Shown piece after piece: positions 41,609 through 50,144 of a stretch of 64,000 bases of DNA. The notes under the pieces are model-generated. The model did not search any database. It was not told the origin of the DNA and saw only the letters and a program-made list of their open reading frames with translations. Source of the stretch: Streptomyces sp. R44 (GTDB lineage: Bacteria; Actinomycetota; Actinomycetes; Streptomycetales; Streptomycetaceae); contig NZ_CP163444.1 of assembly GCF_041053105.1 (NCBI RefSeq), positions 2,108,001-2,172,000 on the forward strand, in the 5' to 3' direction. Position 1 is the stretch's first letter. Every line of letters begins with the position of its first letter. The translations under genes were made by a program, and so were the position numbers.

Positions 41609-41726
41609 CCGGGATGCGGAGAGGCATCGGACCGCGGCGGGGAGGAGGGCCCCTCCCCCGCGCGGCGGAGGCGGTTCACCACTCGGCAGGAGGTGCCGGC
41701 CGGGGCCCCCGCGGGAGCGTGGAGCC

Positions 41727-42722
41727 ATGACAGAAACCGCTCACCTCCCCGCCCCGGCGGCCACCGCCGACCACCGTCCGAGCGCCGCCCGCCGGACGCT
41801 GCGCGTCCTCGCGATCCTCGCCTGCCTCCCGTACATCGCCCTCAAGGTCGTCTGGGTGGCGGGCGGCAAGCTCGGCATCCCGGCCGGCAGCGTGCTCCTG
41901 GAGCACCCGCAGATGATGATGATCGCCAACGCCGTGTCGGTCGTCGCCGACGTCCTCGTCGTCGTCCTCGCCCTGCTCCTCACCCAGGCCTGGGGCCGCC
42001 GGTTCCCCGCGTGGCTGCTCGCCCTCCCCATGTGGGCGGCGACCGGGCTGCTCACCCCGGTCATGGCCGGCTACCCGGCGCAGCTCGCGGTCGCCCTCGT
42101 CACCGGCGACGAGAAGGCCGCCGCACCCGCCGAACCCTTCCTGGACGAGTGGGTCTTCGGCGTCGTCTACGGCGGGTTCATCCTCCAGGGCCTCACCCTC
42201 GGCACCCTCTTCGCCCTGTACGCCCGGGACCGCTGGAGCCCCCTGTGGCAGGGCCGGCTCGGCGAGCTCTCCGCCCGCACGTCCGGGCTCGGGACGCGGG
42301 CCCTCGCCGTGGCCGGCGCGGTCGTCGCCCTCGTGCCCGCCACGCTCCACGTGCTGTGGGCGGCCGGTTCGACCACGGGCCTGTCCGCCCGGCTGATCGC
42401 CGAACGCGACTCCGACGACTACGTCCTGGAGGCCGACCGGTTCCTCTTCATCGCCGTCGCCGTCGCCTTCACCCTCTTCCTGGCGCTGCGCCGGCCCGCC
42501 CGCCTCCGGGTCCGCACCACGCTCGCCCTGGCCTGGACGGCCTCGGGTGCCGTGGGCTGCTGGGGCGCCTACCTGTCGCTCGTCGCGCTGCTGCCCGATC
42601 CGGATCCGTCGAAGCACGTCCCCGGCCTCGTACAGCTGTCCTACGCTGGCGACATGATCACCGGGTTCCTTCTCGCCGCGTCCGTGGCACTCTTCCTCCG
42701 TCGGCGGAGCGCCGAGGCGTGA
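41727..42722 (+). CDS. Polytopic membrane protein coupled to a two-component system
   Basis: This 331-residue protein starts at ATG 41727 with GGGAGC/GGAG upstream. It has about eight hydrophobic segments: LRVLAILACLPYIALKVVWVA, IANAVSVVADVLVVVLALLLTQAW, WLLALPMWAATGLLTPVMAG, VFGVVYGGFILQGLTLGTLFALY and others, ending FLLAASVALFLRRRSAEA. It resembles nothing I can name. Its stop overlaps the histidine kinase GTG (GTGA), so it is translated together with that kinase and response regulator. A sensing or partner role is possible but unproven. Confidence 0.8.
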   Translation: MTETAHLPAPAATADHRPSAARRTLRVLAILACLPYIALKVVWVAGGKLGIPAGSVLLEHPQMMMIANAVSVVADVLVVVLALLLTQAWGRRFPAWLLALPMWAATGLLTPVMAGYPAQLAVALVTGDEKAAAPAEPFLDEWVFGVVYGGFILQGLTLGTLFALYARDRWSPLWQGRLGELSARTSGLGTRALAVAGAVVALVPATLHVLWAAGSTTGLSARLIAERDSDDYVLEADRFLFIAVAVAFTLFLALRRPARLRVRTTLALAWTASGAVGCWGAYLSLVALLPDPDPSKHVPGLVQLSYAGDMITGFLLAASVALFLRRRSAEA

Positions 42723-43951
42723 GACCGGTCGTGGCCCTGTTCGGGCAGCGGGCCAGGCTGCGCTGGCTCCATCTGATCCTGGGCGGCGCCCTGTTCATGC
42801 CCTTCTGGCTGGTCGGCACCCTGGTCATGGGCCCGCTGCTCGACGACGGCGGCATGTTCACCGGCAGCCTCGGAGTGCAGTTCGGGGCGTACGCGGTGGG
42901 GCTGCCGCTCGCCGCCGTCGTCGCGCTCTTCCCGCTGGCCCGGCCCATGTCGGTGGCGGCGGCACGGGCACTGTGCGGGGTGGACGCGGACCGGTTCGCG
43001 GACGGTCCGGCGCGCGGCCGGGAGGCCAGGGCCCGGACGGCCGGCTGGTTCACCCTGCACCTGGGCGCCGGTGCGCTGATCAGCGGCGCGACGCTCGCCC
43101 TGCCGCCGTTCGCGGTCGCCGTCATGGCGCTGCCGTTCTCGCCGGGCCTCCGTGAGTCCGAACTCGGCCGGTACTGGGGCCTCGACCGGGCCTGGATCTG
43201 GGCGGCGGTGCCGGAGGGCCTCCTGATGCTGCTCGGGCTCGCCGCCGTCGCCGCCGGGACCGGGGCGCTGCTCGCCCGGCAGGCGCCCCGGCTGCTCGGG
43301 CCCAGCCCGGCGGACCGGATCGCTGCGGCCGAACGCCGGGCCGCCGAGGCCGAGTCCCGCAACCGGCTCGCCCGCGAACTGCACGACTCGGTCGGCCACG
43401 CCCTGAGCGCGGTCACCCTCCAGGCGGGCGCCGCCCGCCGCGTCCTGGACGGCGACAGGGCCGACCTGGAGTTCGTACGGGAGGCGCTGACCGCGATCGA
43501 GGAGACCACCCGGCGCACGGTCGGCGAACTGGACTGGGTCCTGGGCCTGTTGCGCCGGGGCGAGGAGGTCGAGGAGGGCGTGGGGCCGGGACTCGACGCC
43601 CTGGAGGCCCTGGTGCGGGGCGCCGGGCCCCGGGTGGCGCTGACGGTGGACGGCGCCCTGGGCTCCGTACCGGAGGCGCTGTCCCGGGAGGCGTACCGGA
43701 TCGTGCAGGAAGGGCTGACGAACACGGCCCGGCACGCGGGCGGCGCGCCCGTCACCGTACGGCTCGACGCCCGTACCGAGGAGTTGGAGATCACCATGGA
43801 GAACCCCCTGCCCGACCGGCCCCCGGTCACCCGGCCCGACGGCGGGCGCGGCCTGCGCGGGATCGCCGAGCGGGCCCGGCTGTTCGGCGGCACCGCCGAG
43901 GCGGGCCCGGCGGACGGCGTCTGGCGCCTCGCGGTCAGGATCCCCCGGTGA
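42719..43951 (+). CDS. NarL-type sensor histidine kinase (HisKA_3)
   Basis: This 410-residue membrane kinase starts at GTG 42719, overlapping the previous stop. It has four hydrophobic segments in the first ~200 residues. The dimerisation domain is NRLARELHDSVGHALSAVTLQAGAARRVL (phospho-His near residue 222). The ATPase domain is short but contains EGLTNTARHAGGAPVTVRL and GGRGLRGIAERARLFGG. The stop overlaps the start of the response regulator gene, forming a coupled pair. Confidence 0.93.
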   Translation: MRPVVALFGQRARLRWLHLILGGALFMPFWLVGTLVMGPLLDDGGMFTGSLGVQFGAYAVGLPLAAVVALFPLARPMSVAAARALCGVDADRFADGPARGREARARTAGWFTLHLGAGALISGATLALPPFAVAVMALPFSPGLRESELGRYWGLDRAWIWAAVPEGLLMLLGLAAVAAGTGALLARQAPRLLGPSPADRIAAAERRAAEAESRNRLARELHDSVGHALSAVTLQAGAARRVLDGDRADLEFVREALTAIEETTRRTVGELDWVLGLLRRGEEVEEGVGPGLDALEALVRGAGPRVALTVDGALGSVPEALSREAYRIVQEGLTNTARHAGGAPVTVRLDARTEELEITMENPLPDRPPVTRPDGGRGLRGIAERARLFGGTAEAGPADGVWRLAVRIPR

Positions 43952-44607
43952 CCGCCGCGATCAGGGTCGTCCTCGCCGACGACGAGCGGATGGTCCGGAC
44001 GGCCCTGCGGGTCATCCTGGACGCGGAGCCCGGCATCGAGGTCGTCGGCGAGGCGTCCACGGGCGCCGAGGCGGTGTCGGTGGTGCGGGCGGAGCGGCCG
44101 GACGTCGTCCTCATGGACGTGCGGATGCCGGAGATCGACGGCATCCGGGCCACCGAGCAGATCCTCGCCGGGATGGCGGAGCCGCCGCGGATCGTGGTCG
44201 TGACGACCTTCGAGAACGACTCGTACGTGTACGACGCGCTGCGTGTGGGCGCGGCCGGCTTCCTGCTGAAGCGGGCCGCGGCCGACGAGCTGGTCAGCGC
44301 GGTACGGCTCGTCGCGCGGAGCGACTCGCTGCTCTACCCGGCGGCGGTACGGGGCCTGGCCGCCGAGCACGCCCGCCGCCGGCCGCCGGCGGCGGCGCCG
44401 TGGGCGGCACGGCTCACCGAACGGGAGGCGGAGGTGCTCCGCCTGGTGACGACGGGCCTCACGAACGCCGAGATCGCCGAGCGGATGGGCGTCGGCCCCG
44501 CGACGGTCAAGACGCACGTGGCGGCGGTCCTGTCGAAACTGGGCGCCCGGGACCGCACCCAGGCGGTGATCCTGGCGTACGAGTCGGGCTTCGCGGGCGC
44601 GCGCTGA
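43948..44607 (+). CDS. NarL/FixJ family response regulator
   Basis: This 219-residue protein has a receiver domain (residues 1-125; acceptor Asp57 in VVLMDVRMPEIDG, acidic pair DDE at 11-13, Thr in VVTTFEND, Lys in FLLKRAAADEL). The LuxR-type helix-turn-helix is ARLTEREAEVLRLVTTGLTNAEIAERMGVGPATVKTHVAAVLSKLGARDRTQAVI. It pairs with the kinase immediately upstream. Targets are not visible here; the coupled membrane gene upstream is a candidate. Confidence 0.95.
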   Translation: MTAAIRVVLADDERMVRTALRVILDAEPGIEVVGEASTGAEAVSVVRAERPDVVLMDVRMPEIDGIRATEQILAGMAEPPRIVVVTTFENDSYVYDALRVGAAGFLLKRAAADELVSAVRLVARSDSLLYPAAVRGLAAEHARRRPPAAAPWAARLTEREAEVLRLVTTGLTNAEIAERMGVGPATVKTHVAAVLSKLGARDRTQAVILAYESGFAGAR

Positions 44608-44641
44608 GGGGCCCCGGTGGACAGGCGTCTCGCCGGACGGC

Positions 44642-44866
44642 GCCCACCCCGTTGTGGGCATGCGTTCCGCCGGGGCGGAACGGGTGGGCACAACGAACGG
44701 CGCCCCTGCCGGCGCCAGAGGTTTCCGCGCCCTGAGCCGCACCACGCGTGCGCCGCGCATCCGGGTGCGGGTCCAGGCTCGGAACGCGGGGGCGCCGCGA
44801 GAGGGCGCCGTCCCGTGTGCCCACCCGTCCCGCCCCAGCGGGACGATTGCCCACACGGCGGTGGGC
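44642..44866. repeat. Pair of REP-like inverted-repeat elements
   Basis: The gap after the response regulator gene contains two related elements. 44642-44695 holds GCCCACCCCGTTGTGGGC and an inner hairpin CGTTCCGCC/GGCGGAACG. 44814-44866 has the arms GTGTGCCCACCCGTCCCGC and GCGGGACGATTGCCCACAC around CCCA. The same core sequences recur at 51338-51425. This suggests a dispersed non-autonomous repeat family; no protein gene lies between. Confidence 0.75.
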
Positions 44867-44881
44867 CCGCATCCCGCTGCC

Positions 44882-45970
44882 TCAGGAGCGCGTCGCCGTC
44901 GCGCAGCCGCCGTCGCCGGCCGTGATCGGGCCCGTCCGGTCGTACGGGTCGACCGTCCCGCCGTCCGTGCCGGCCGCCGCGCCTCCCCCGCCGAACTCCG
45001 GCCGGAAATACCCGGTGACGTTGTCGCAGCCGCCGTTCGTCATGTCGGTCTTGTACGACAGCAGGCTGAAGGTCCCCTTCTCGGTGATCACCTTCGACGG
45101 GTCGTCCCAGCTCACCACGGTCTCCCGCCGCACGATCACCCGCACGACCTCGTCGCCGCCGCCGGCCGGCGCGACCGGGTACACGTACGTGACGTCGGCG
45201 GTCACCTCCAGGGCCCCGAGCCTCCCCTCCCGGAAGCTCAGCCGGCCGCGGGTCTTCACCACGTCCCCGGCCGGGCGCGCCTGCGCCGGGTCGAAGCGGC
45301 TGAAGAGCAGCAGCGGGTCGTGGTCCTTGCCCGGGGTGCGCAGCGAGGTTGTCACGTAGGTCGTGACGTCCTTCTGGTGCGGGTTCATCAGGGCGATGGC
45401 CCTCTCGGGCCGGGTGCCGCGCAGCACCGCCGGGTCCAGGTTGGACGCGGCGAGGAAGTCGCGGGTCCGTGCGAGCGCCCGCCCCACCTCGGCCTTCGAC
45501 ATCCAGCCGGTCGCCTCGGCCGTGGGCACGGTGATGCCGGCCGTGCCGTTCGCCCAGCGTGCCGCCGGGGAGCCCCGGAAGGGTTCGTCGAGGGTGGGCC
45601 GCCCGCCCGGTTCGGCGGGAGGTGCCTGGTCCGGCCGCTCCGACTCCTGCGCGAGGGGCTTCCCGGACGTGTCCCCGTCGCCGGACCAGCCGACGAAGCC
45701 GCCCGGGTCGACGGCCACGACGAGCAGCACGAGGGAGGCCACGAGCCCCGCCACGTACCAGCCCTTCCTCCGCCGGGGCCGCCCGGCGGTCGGGTGCGCG
45801 CGCCAGGGCGTCGGCTCCGTCGGCCGGTCCCGCAGCCGGCCCGCGACCTCACGCGCCCGCGCGGACGGCTCCTTCGGCGCGTCCCCCGCGCCCTCCGCGG
45901 AGGTCCGGAGGAACTCCTCCCACACCTCGTCCGGCACGGACGAACCGTCCCTGTCCCCACCCGTAGTCAC
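44882..45970 (-). CDS. Single-pass membrane protein of unknown function
   Basis: This ~362-residue protein starts at GTG 45970 with GGGGAGGGG close upstream. An acidic N-terminal cytoplasmic region (SVPDEVWEEFLRTSAEGAGDAPKEPSARAREVAGRL) and a basic patch (RPRRRKGW) precede one membrane helix (YVAGLVASLVLLVVAV). An extracellular domain follows with conserved features ALMNPHQKDVTTYVTTSLRTPGKDHDPLLLFSRFDPAQA and two Cys (GGCDNV, GGCATA). The N-terminal part resembles anti-sigma or sensor proteins in layout only. It is divergent from the penicillin-binding protein gene, so an envelope role is possible. Confidence 0.78.
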   Translation of the reverse strand: MTTGGDRDGSSVPDEVWEEFLRTSAEGAGDAPKEPSARAREVAGRLRDRPTEPTPWRAHPTAGRPRRRKGWYVAGLVASLVLLVVAVDPGGFVGWSGDGDTSGKPLAQESERPDQAPPAEPGGRPTLDEPFRGSPAARWANGTAGITVPTAEATGWMSKAEVGRALARTRDFLAASNLDPAVLRGTRPERAIALMNPHQKDVTTYVTTSLRTPGKDHDPLLLFSRFDPAQARPAGDVVKTRGRLSFREGRLGALEVTADVTYVYPVAPAGGGDEVVRVIVRRETVVSWDDPSKVITEKGTFSLLSYKTDMTNGGCDNVTGYFRPEFGGGGAAAGTDGGTVDPYDRTGPITAGDGGCATATRS

Positions 45971-46101
45971 GCCGACCCCTCCCCCTGCACCGCTCCGGCC
46001 CCTCCGCATGATCGTCGCACAGGCCTCCGACATGAAGGTTCGCTGAGAAACCGGCCACATCCGGAACGCCCGGTACCGGCCCGCTCGTCCCCAGAAGTGC
46101 G

Positions 46102-47550
46102 ATGAACAAGACGATCAGGAACACGTCGGTCTTCGTCCTGATCCTGGTGCTCGCCCTTCTCGGACGGGCCACCTGGGTGCAGGCGTACGAAGGCAAGGCG
46201 CTCGCGGACGACTCGAAGAACCGGCGGAAGACCATCGCGCAGTACGCGCAGCCGCTCGGGAACATCGTCGTGGCCGGCTCCCCGGTCACCGGCTCGAAGA
46301 GGACGGAGGGCTCGGATCTCGCGTACAAGCGCACCTACACGGACGGCGAGCTGTACGCGGCGGTCACCGGCTACAGCTCGCAGGCGTACGGCGCGACCCA
46401 GCTGGAGGGCATCTACTCCCATGTCCTCGACGGCACCGACGACCGGCTGAAGAACCCCCTGGACGCCGTCACCCGCAAGCAGCAGGAGCCGGGCACGGTC
46501 GTCACCACGATCGACCCGGCCGTGCAGAAGGCGGCCTACCGGGCGCTCGGCGGCAAGAAGGGCGCGGCAGTCGCGATCGACCCGGCGACCGGCCGGATCC
46601 TCGCCATGGTCTCCACCCCGTCCTACGACCCGTCGAGGATCGCCGGGACGAACGACGGCGACGCCTGGAAGCGGCTGACCACCGACGGGGACAAGCCGCT
46701 GGTGAACCGCGCGCTGCGGCAGCCGCTCCCGCCCGGCTCCACCTTCAAGCTGGTCGTCGCGGCCGCCGCCCTGGAGGACGGTCTGTACGGCTCCGTGGAC
46801 ACGGCGACGAAGAGCCCCGACCCGTACACCCTGCCGGGCACCCGGACCGTGCTGAAGAACGAGAACGCCTCCGCGCCCTGCGAGAACGCCACGATCCGCA
46901 CCGCGCTCCAGTACTCCTGCAACAACGTCTTCGCCAAGATGGCCGCCGACCTGGGGCAGGACAAGGTGAGGGCGATGGCGGAGAGGTTCGGCTTCAACGA
47001 CGCCGAGCTGGACGTCCCGGTCCGCGCCTACGCGAGCGTGTACCCCTCCGGCATGGACAAGGCGCAGACGGCCCTGACCGGCATCGGCCAGTTCGACGTG
47101 ACGGCCACCCCGCTGCAGATGGCGATGGTGTCGGCCGCGATTGCCAACGACGGTCTGCTCGCCGCCCCGCACATGGTCTCGCAGGTCGTCGACTCCGACG
47201 GCGACGCGCTGAACTCGTACAAGGACGGGGACACCGAGCGGATCGTCTCCTCCTCGACCGCCGAGCAGCTGCGCAGCGCGATGGTGACCGTGGTGGAGAA
47301 GGGCACCGGCACCAACGCGGCCGTGGGCGGCGCCGAGGTCGGCGGCAAGACCGGCACCGCGCAGCACGGCGAGAACAACAGCAAGACGCCGTACGCCTGG
47401 TTCACCTCCTACGCGAAGGACGCCTCGACCGGGAAGCAGGTCGCCGTCGCGGTGATGATCGAGGACTCGGGCGCGGCCCGCTCCGAGGTCAGCGGCAACG
47501 GCCTGGCGGCCCCGGTGGCGCAGAAGATGATGGAGGCGGCGCTGAAGTGA
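46102..47550 (+). CDS. Penicillin-binding protein, transpeptidase domain (PbpA-like)
   Basis: This 482-residue class B-like PBP has one N-terminal membrane helix (TSVFVLILVLALLGRATWV, residues 9-27) and a short pedestal domain. The transpeptidase begins near residue 140. Active-site motifs are PPGSTFK (nucleophile Ser213), YSCNN (SxN type) and GGKTGTAQ (KTG). It cross-links peptidoglycan peptides at the outer membrane face. It resembles Streptomyces FtsI/PbpA homologues of 480-490 residues. No RodA/FtsW gene accompanies it here, unlike the main PbpA locus, so this is probably an additional copy. Confidence 0.93.
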   Translation: MNKTIRNTSVFVLILVLALLGRATWVQAYEGKALADDSKNRRKTIAQYAQPLGNIVVAGSPVTGSKRTEGSDLAYKRTYTDGELYAAVTGYSSQAYGATQLEGIYSHVLDGTDDRLKNPLDAVTRKQQEPGTVVTTIDPAVQKAAYRALGGKKGAAVAIDPATGRILAMVSTPSYDPSRIAGTNDGDAWKRLTTDGDKPLVNRALRQPLPPGSTFKLVVAAAALEDGLYGSVDTATKSPDPYTLPGTRTVLKNENASAPCENATIRTALQYSCNNVFAKMAADLGQDKVRAMAERFGFNDAELDVPVRAYASVYPSGMDKAQTALTGIGQFDVTATPLQMAMVSAAIANDGLLAAPHMVSQVVDSDGDALNSYKDGDTERIVSSSTAEQLRSAMVTVVEKGTGTNAAVGGAEVGGKTGTAQHGENNSKTPYAWFTSYAKDASTGKQVAVAVMIEDSGAARSEVSGNGLAAPVAQKMMEAALK

Positions 47551-47597
47551 CAGGGGGCGGGGACCGATTGGCCGTCGGGCCCCGTCACAGGATATGC

Positions 47598-47685
47598 AGG
47601 GGCACACCCCATGATCCGAGTACACATTCGAATCGTGGGGCGTGCCCCTGGGTCCGTCCCGCGTTCGCATCGTGGGGCGTGCCCC
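47598..47685. repeat. Inverted and direct repeats after the PBP gene
   Basis: A ~22-bp stem (47598-47619 with 47628-47649, three mismatches) contains AGGGGCAC-x-CCCCA. The right arm TTCGAATCGTGGGGCGTGCC recurs as TTCGCATCGTGGGGCGTGCC at 47664-47683. The first hairpin could terminate the PBP transcript. The extra copy suggests a small repeat family. Confidence 0.7.
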
Positions 47686-47709
47686 GCTCCCGTCCCTCGG
47701 AGGACCGTC

Positions 47710-48126
47710 GTGCGTCTGCCCCGTTCCCTGTCCGGCTGGACCATGGCGGTCTTCGGCGTGCTCGCCGCCGCCCTGGGGGTGGTGGGCCTGGTCGCCCCGG
47801 ACGCCCTGCTCACCGTCATGGGCTTCGAGCCGGTCCCCGCGGGCGGGCGCGCGGACGGGGACCACACCCTGGTCTTCCTGACGGCCTCGTCGATGGCGGC
47901 GCTCAACATGGGCGTCTACTACGTCCTGGCCGCCCTCGCCGACTGGAAGCCCTTCTTCCGCTGGACGGTCCCGTTCCGGCTGCTCACCTGCGCCGTCTTC
48001 ACCCTCGCGGTCGTCAGCGGCCGCGCCCCGGCCGGCTTCATCGGCGTGGGCCTCTGGGAGGGGCTCGGCGCGGTGGTGACGGGGCTCGCGCTGCGGTACG
48101 AGAAGCGGGCGGCGGTGCCGGCATGA
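47710..48126 (+). CDS. Small four-helix membrane protein
   Basis: This 138-residue protein starts at GTG 47710 with AGGA six bases upstream. It has four hydrophobic segments: WTMAVFGVLAAALGVVGLVAP, FLTASSMAALNMGVYYVLAAL, VPFRLLTCAVFTLAVVSG and FIGVGLWEGLGAVVTGLAL. No function is recognised. Its TGA overlaps the ATG of the HEAT-repeat gene, so both are translated together. Confidence 0.8.
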   Translation: MRLPRSLSGWTMAVFGVLAAALGVVGLVAPDALLTVMGFEPVPAGGRADGDHTLVFLTASSMAALNMGVYYVLAALADWKPFFRWTVPFRLLTCAVFTLAVVSGRAPAGFIGVGLWEGLGAVVTGLALRYEKRAAVPA

Positions 48127-50096
48127 GCGACTGCCCCCCGACCGGGCCCGACCCGCTCGCCGGGCTCCAGGACATCGACTGGGCCTCCCTGCAGCACGCG
48201 TACGGACCCGCGGCGGACGTCCCGCGGCTGCTCCGCTCCCTGTACCGGCCGGACGAGGCCGCCGACGCGGCCGACACGCTCTTCATGAACGTGCACCACC
48301 AGGGCGGCTGCGTCGAGTCGGCCGCCGTTGCCGCCCTCCCGTTCCTCGTCCGCGCCGCCACGGACCCGGCCGTCGCGGCGACGGTACGGATCGACCTCGT
48401 CGACCTGGTCGCCTGCGTCGCCGCCGAGGGCAACCGGGTCGAGCCCCGCTGGATCGCGCCCGGCTGGGCCGAGGCCTGGGACGCGGCGGTCCCCTTCCTG
48501 CTGCCGCTGCTCCACGACCCCGACCAGGAAGTACGGACGGCGACCGTCAGCGCCCTCGAAGAGGCCCACGGGCGGGCCGACCAGGCCCTCCCCGCCCTGT
48601 GGGCGCGGCACGCCCACGAAACCGTGCCGCGGGTCCTGGACGCGCTCGTGGACGCGGCCGGCGTGCTGGCCGGCCACGCGGACCGGGAGCGGGAGGCCAC
48701 GCTCGCCCGGCTCCTCGGACTGACGGCCCCGGACGCGGGCCCCGGGGAGCGACTGCGGGCCGTGGCCGCGCTGCGGGCCGCCGATCACGAGGGGGACCAC
48801 GCGCGCGTGGTGCGCGAGGTGCTCGCGGGCGGCGACCTCGGCGGGTACCGGGTCACCGGGGCGGTGAAGCTGCTCGGCGGGACCCCGGCGGAACGGCTCG
48901 GTCATCTCACCCGGCTCCTCGGGAACCCCGCCGCGTCGACCCGGCGCCAGGCCCTGGAGGCGGCGGCCGGGGAGCTGAGCCGCCGGCGCTCGGCCGTCCC
49001 GCCGCTGCTGCCCGCCGTGGCGGCACTGCTCGACGACCCCGAGCCCGACAACCGGCTCTTCGCCGCCCGGGTCCTCGGCATGTGCGGGACCGCGGCGCTG
49101 CCGTGGGCGGACCGGTTGGCCGCCATGACCGACGACGAGGGCGAGCCGTACCTGCCCGCGCAGGACCACGCCCTGTGGGCGCTCTCCCGGACCGGCGACC
49201 CGCGCTGCGCCGCCCCGCTGGCCCGCCACCTCGCCGGGGAACGGCTGGGCTTCGCGTACTTCTCGATCCACTCCGAGGGCTGGTGGACGCACGAGCTGAG
49301 CCTCGGCGAGACCCTCGGCCCGCTCGGCGCCCACGCGCACGCGCTGCTTCCGCCGCTGCGGGCCCGGCTGCGGGGCGTCCGGTCGGTCGACGAGGCGCGG
49401 GCGCTGTGCCAGTCCCTGACACCCTGGGGCCCGGCCGCCGCGCCCGCGGTCCCCGAGCTGTGCGCCCTGCTCGCGACCGACGCGGCCGTGTGGGCGGCCG
49501 AAGCCCTCGCCGCGATCGGCCCGGAAGCGGCCGCGGCCGTGGACCGGGACCGGCTGCGGGCCCTGATCGACGCCCCTCCCGAGGGGCAGCCCTTCGCGCC
49601 GCGCGCCCTGGCGCGTGCGTACGGCAGGCTCACCGGCGACCGGGGACCCGCCCTCGCGCTGTACCTGCCGCGGCTCGACGAGCCCTACGGGAACGACCAC
49701 GCGGCGATCGTGCTCGGCGAACTGGGCCCGGCGGGCGCCCCGTACGCGGACCGGCTGCGGGAGCTGCTGCGCGCCCAGGCCACGGGATGGGTACCGGTGC
49801 GGGCCGGCGAGGCGCTGTGGCGGATCACGGGGCGGGCCGACGAGGTGGTGCCGGCGCTGGTGGCGGCGATCGAGCCGTACACCGGCGGAGGCGTCACCCG
49901 GGCGGTCACGGAGACGGTCCGGCTGCTCGGCGAGCTCGGCCCGGCGGCCGCCCCCGCCGTACCCGCGCTCCGTGCCTTCCTGGACGCGGACGAGCGGCCG
50001 GTGGAGCACGGCAGCTGGCGGTCCGTCCCGGACGACGACGCGCTGTGCGCGGCGGCGCATAGGGCACTGCGCGCGGCCTCGGGGGAAACGATCTAG
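48123..50096 (+). CDS. HEAT-like repeat protein
   Basis: This 657-residue soluble protein is composed largely of helical repeats. Recognisable units include VPFLLPLLHDPDQEVRTATVSALEEAHG, VPPLLPAVAALLDDPEPDNRLFAARVLGMCG, AVPELCALLATDAAVWAAEALAAIGPEA, DHAAIVLGELGPAGAPYADRLRELLRAQ and AAPAVPALRAFLDADERPVEHG. HEAT proteins act as scaffolds or adaptor platforms. No enzymatic motif was seen. It is coupled to the small membrane protein by ATGA, suggesting a membrane-associated complex of unknown purpose. Confidence 0.85.
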   Translation: MSDCPPTGPDPLAGLQDIDWASLQHAYGPAADVPRLLRSLYRPDEAADAADTLFMNVHHQGGCVESAAVAALPFLVRAATDPAVAATVRIDLVDLVACVAAEGNRVEPRWIAPGWAEAWDAAVPFLLPLLHDPDQEVRTATVSALEEAHGRADQALPALWARHAHETVPRVLDALVDAAGVLAGHADREREATLARLLGLTAPDAGPGERLRAVAALRAADHEGDHARVVREVLAGGDLGGYRVTGAVKLLGGTPAERLGHLTRLLGNPAASTRRQALEAAAGELSRRRSAVPPLLPAVAALLDDPEPDNRLFAARVLGMCGTAALPWADRLAAMTDDEGEPYLPAQDHALWALSRTGDPRCAAPLARHLAGERLGFAYFSIHSEGWWTHELSLGETLGPLGAHAHALLPPLRARLRGVRSVDEARALCQSLTPWGPAAAPAVPELCALLATDAAVWAAEALAAIGPEAAAAVDRDRLRALIDAPPEGQPFAPRALARAYGRLTGDRGPALALYLPRLDEPYGNDHAAIVLGELGPAGAPYADRLRELLRAQATGWVPVRAGEALWRITGRADEVVPALVAAIEPYTGGGVTRAVTETVRLLGELGPAAAPAVPALRAFLDADERPVEHGSWRSVPDDDALCAAAHRALRAASGETI

Positions 50097-50144
50097 GGCA
50101 ACTGACCGATCCGGCCGGCCCGCCTCAGACGACAGCCTTCGGCC

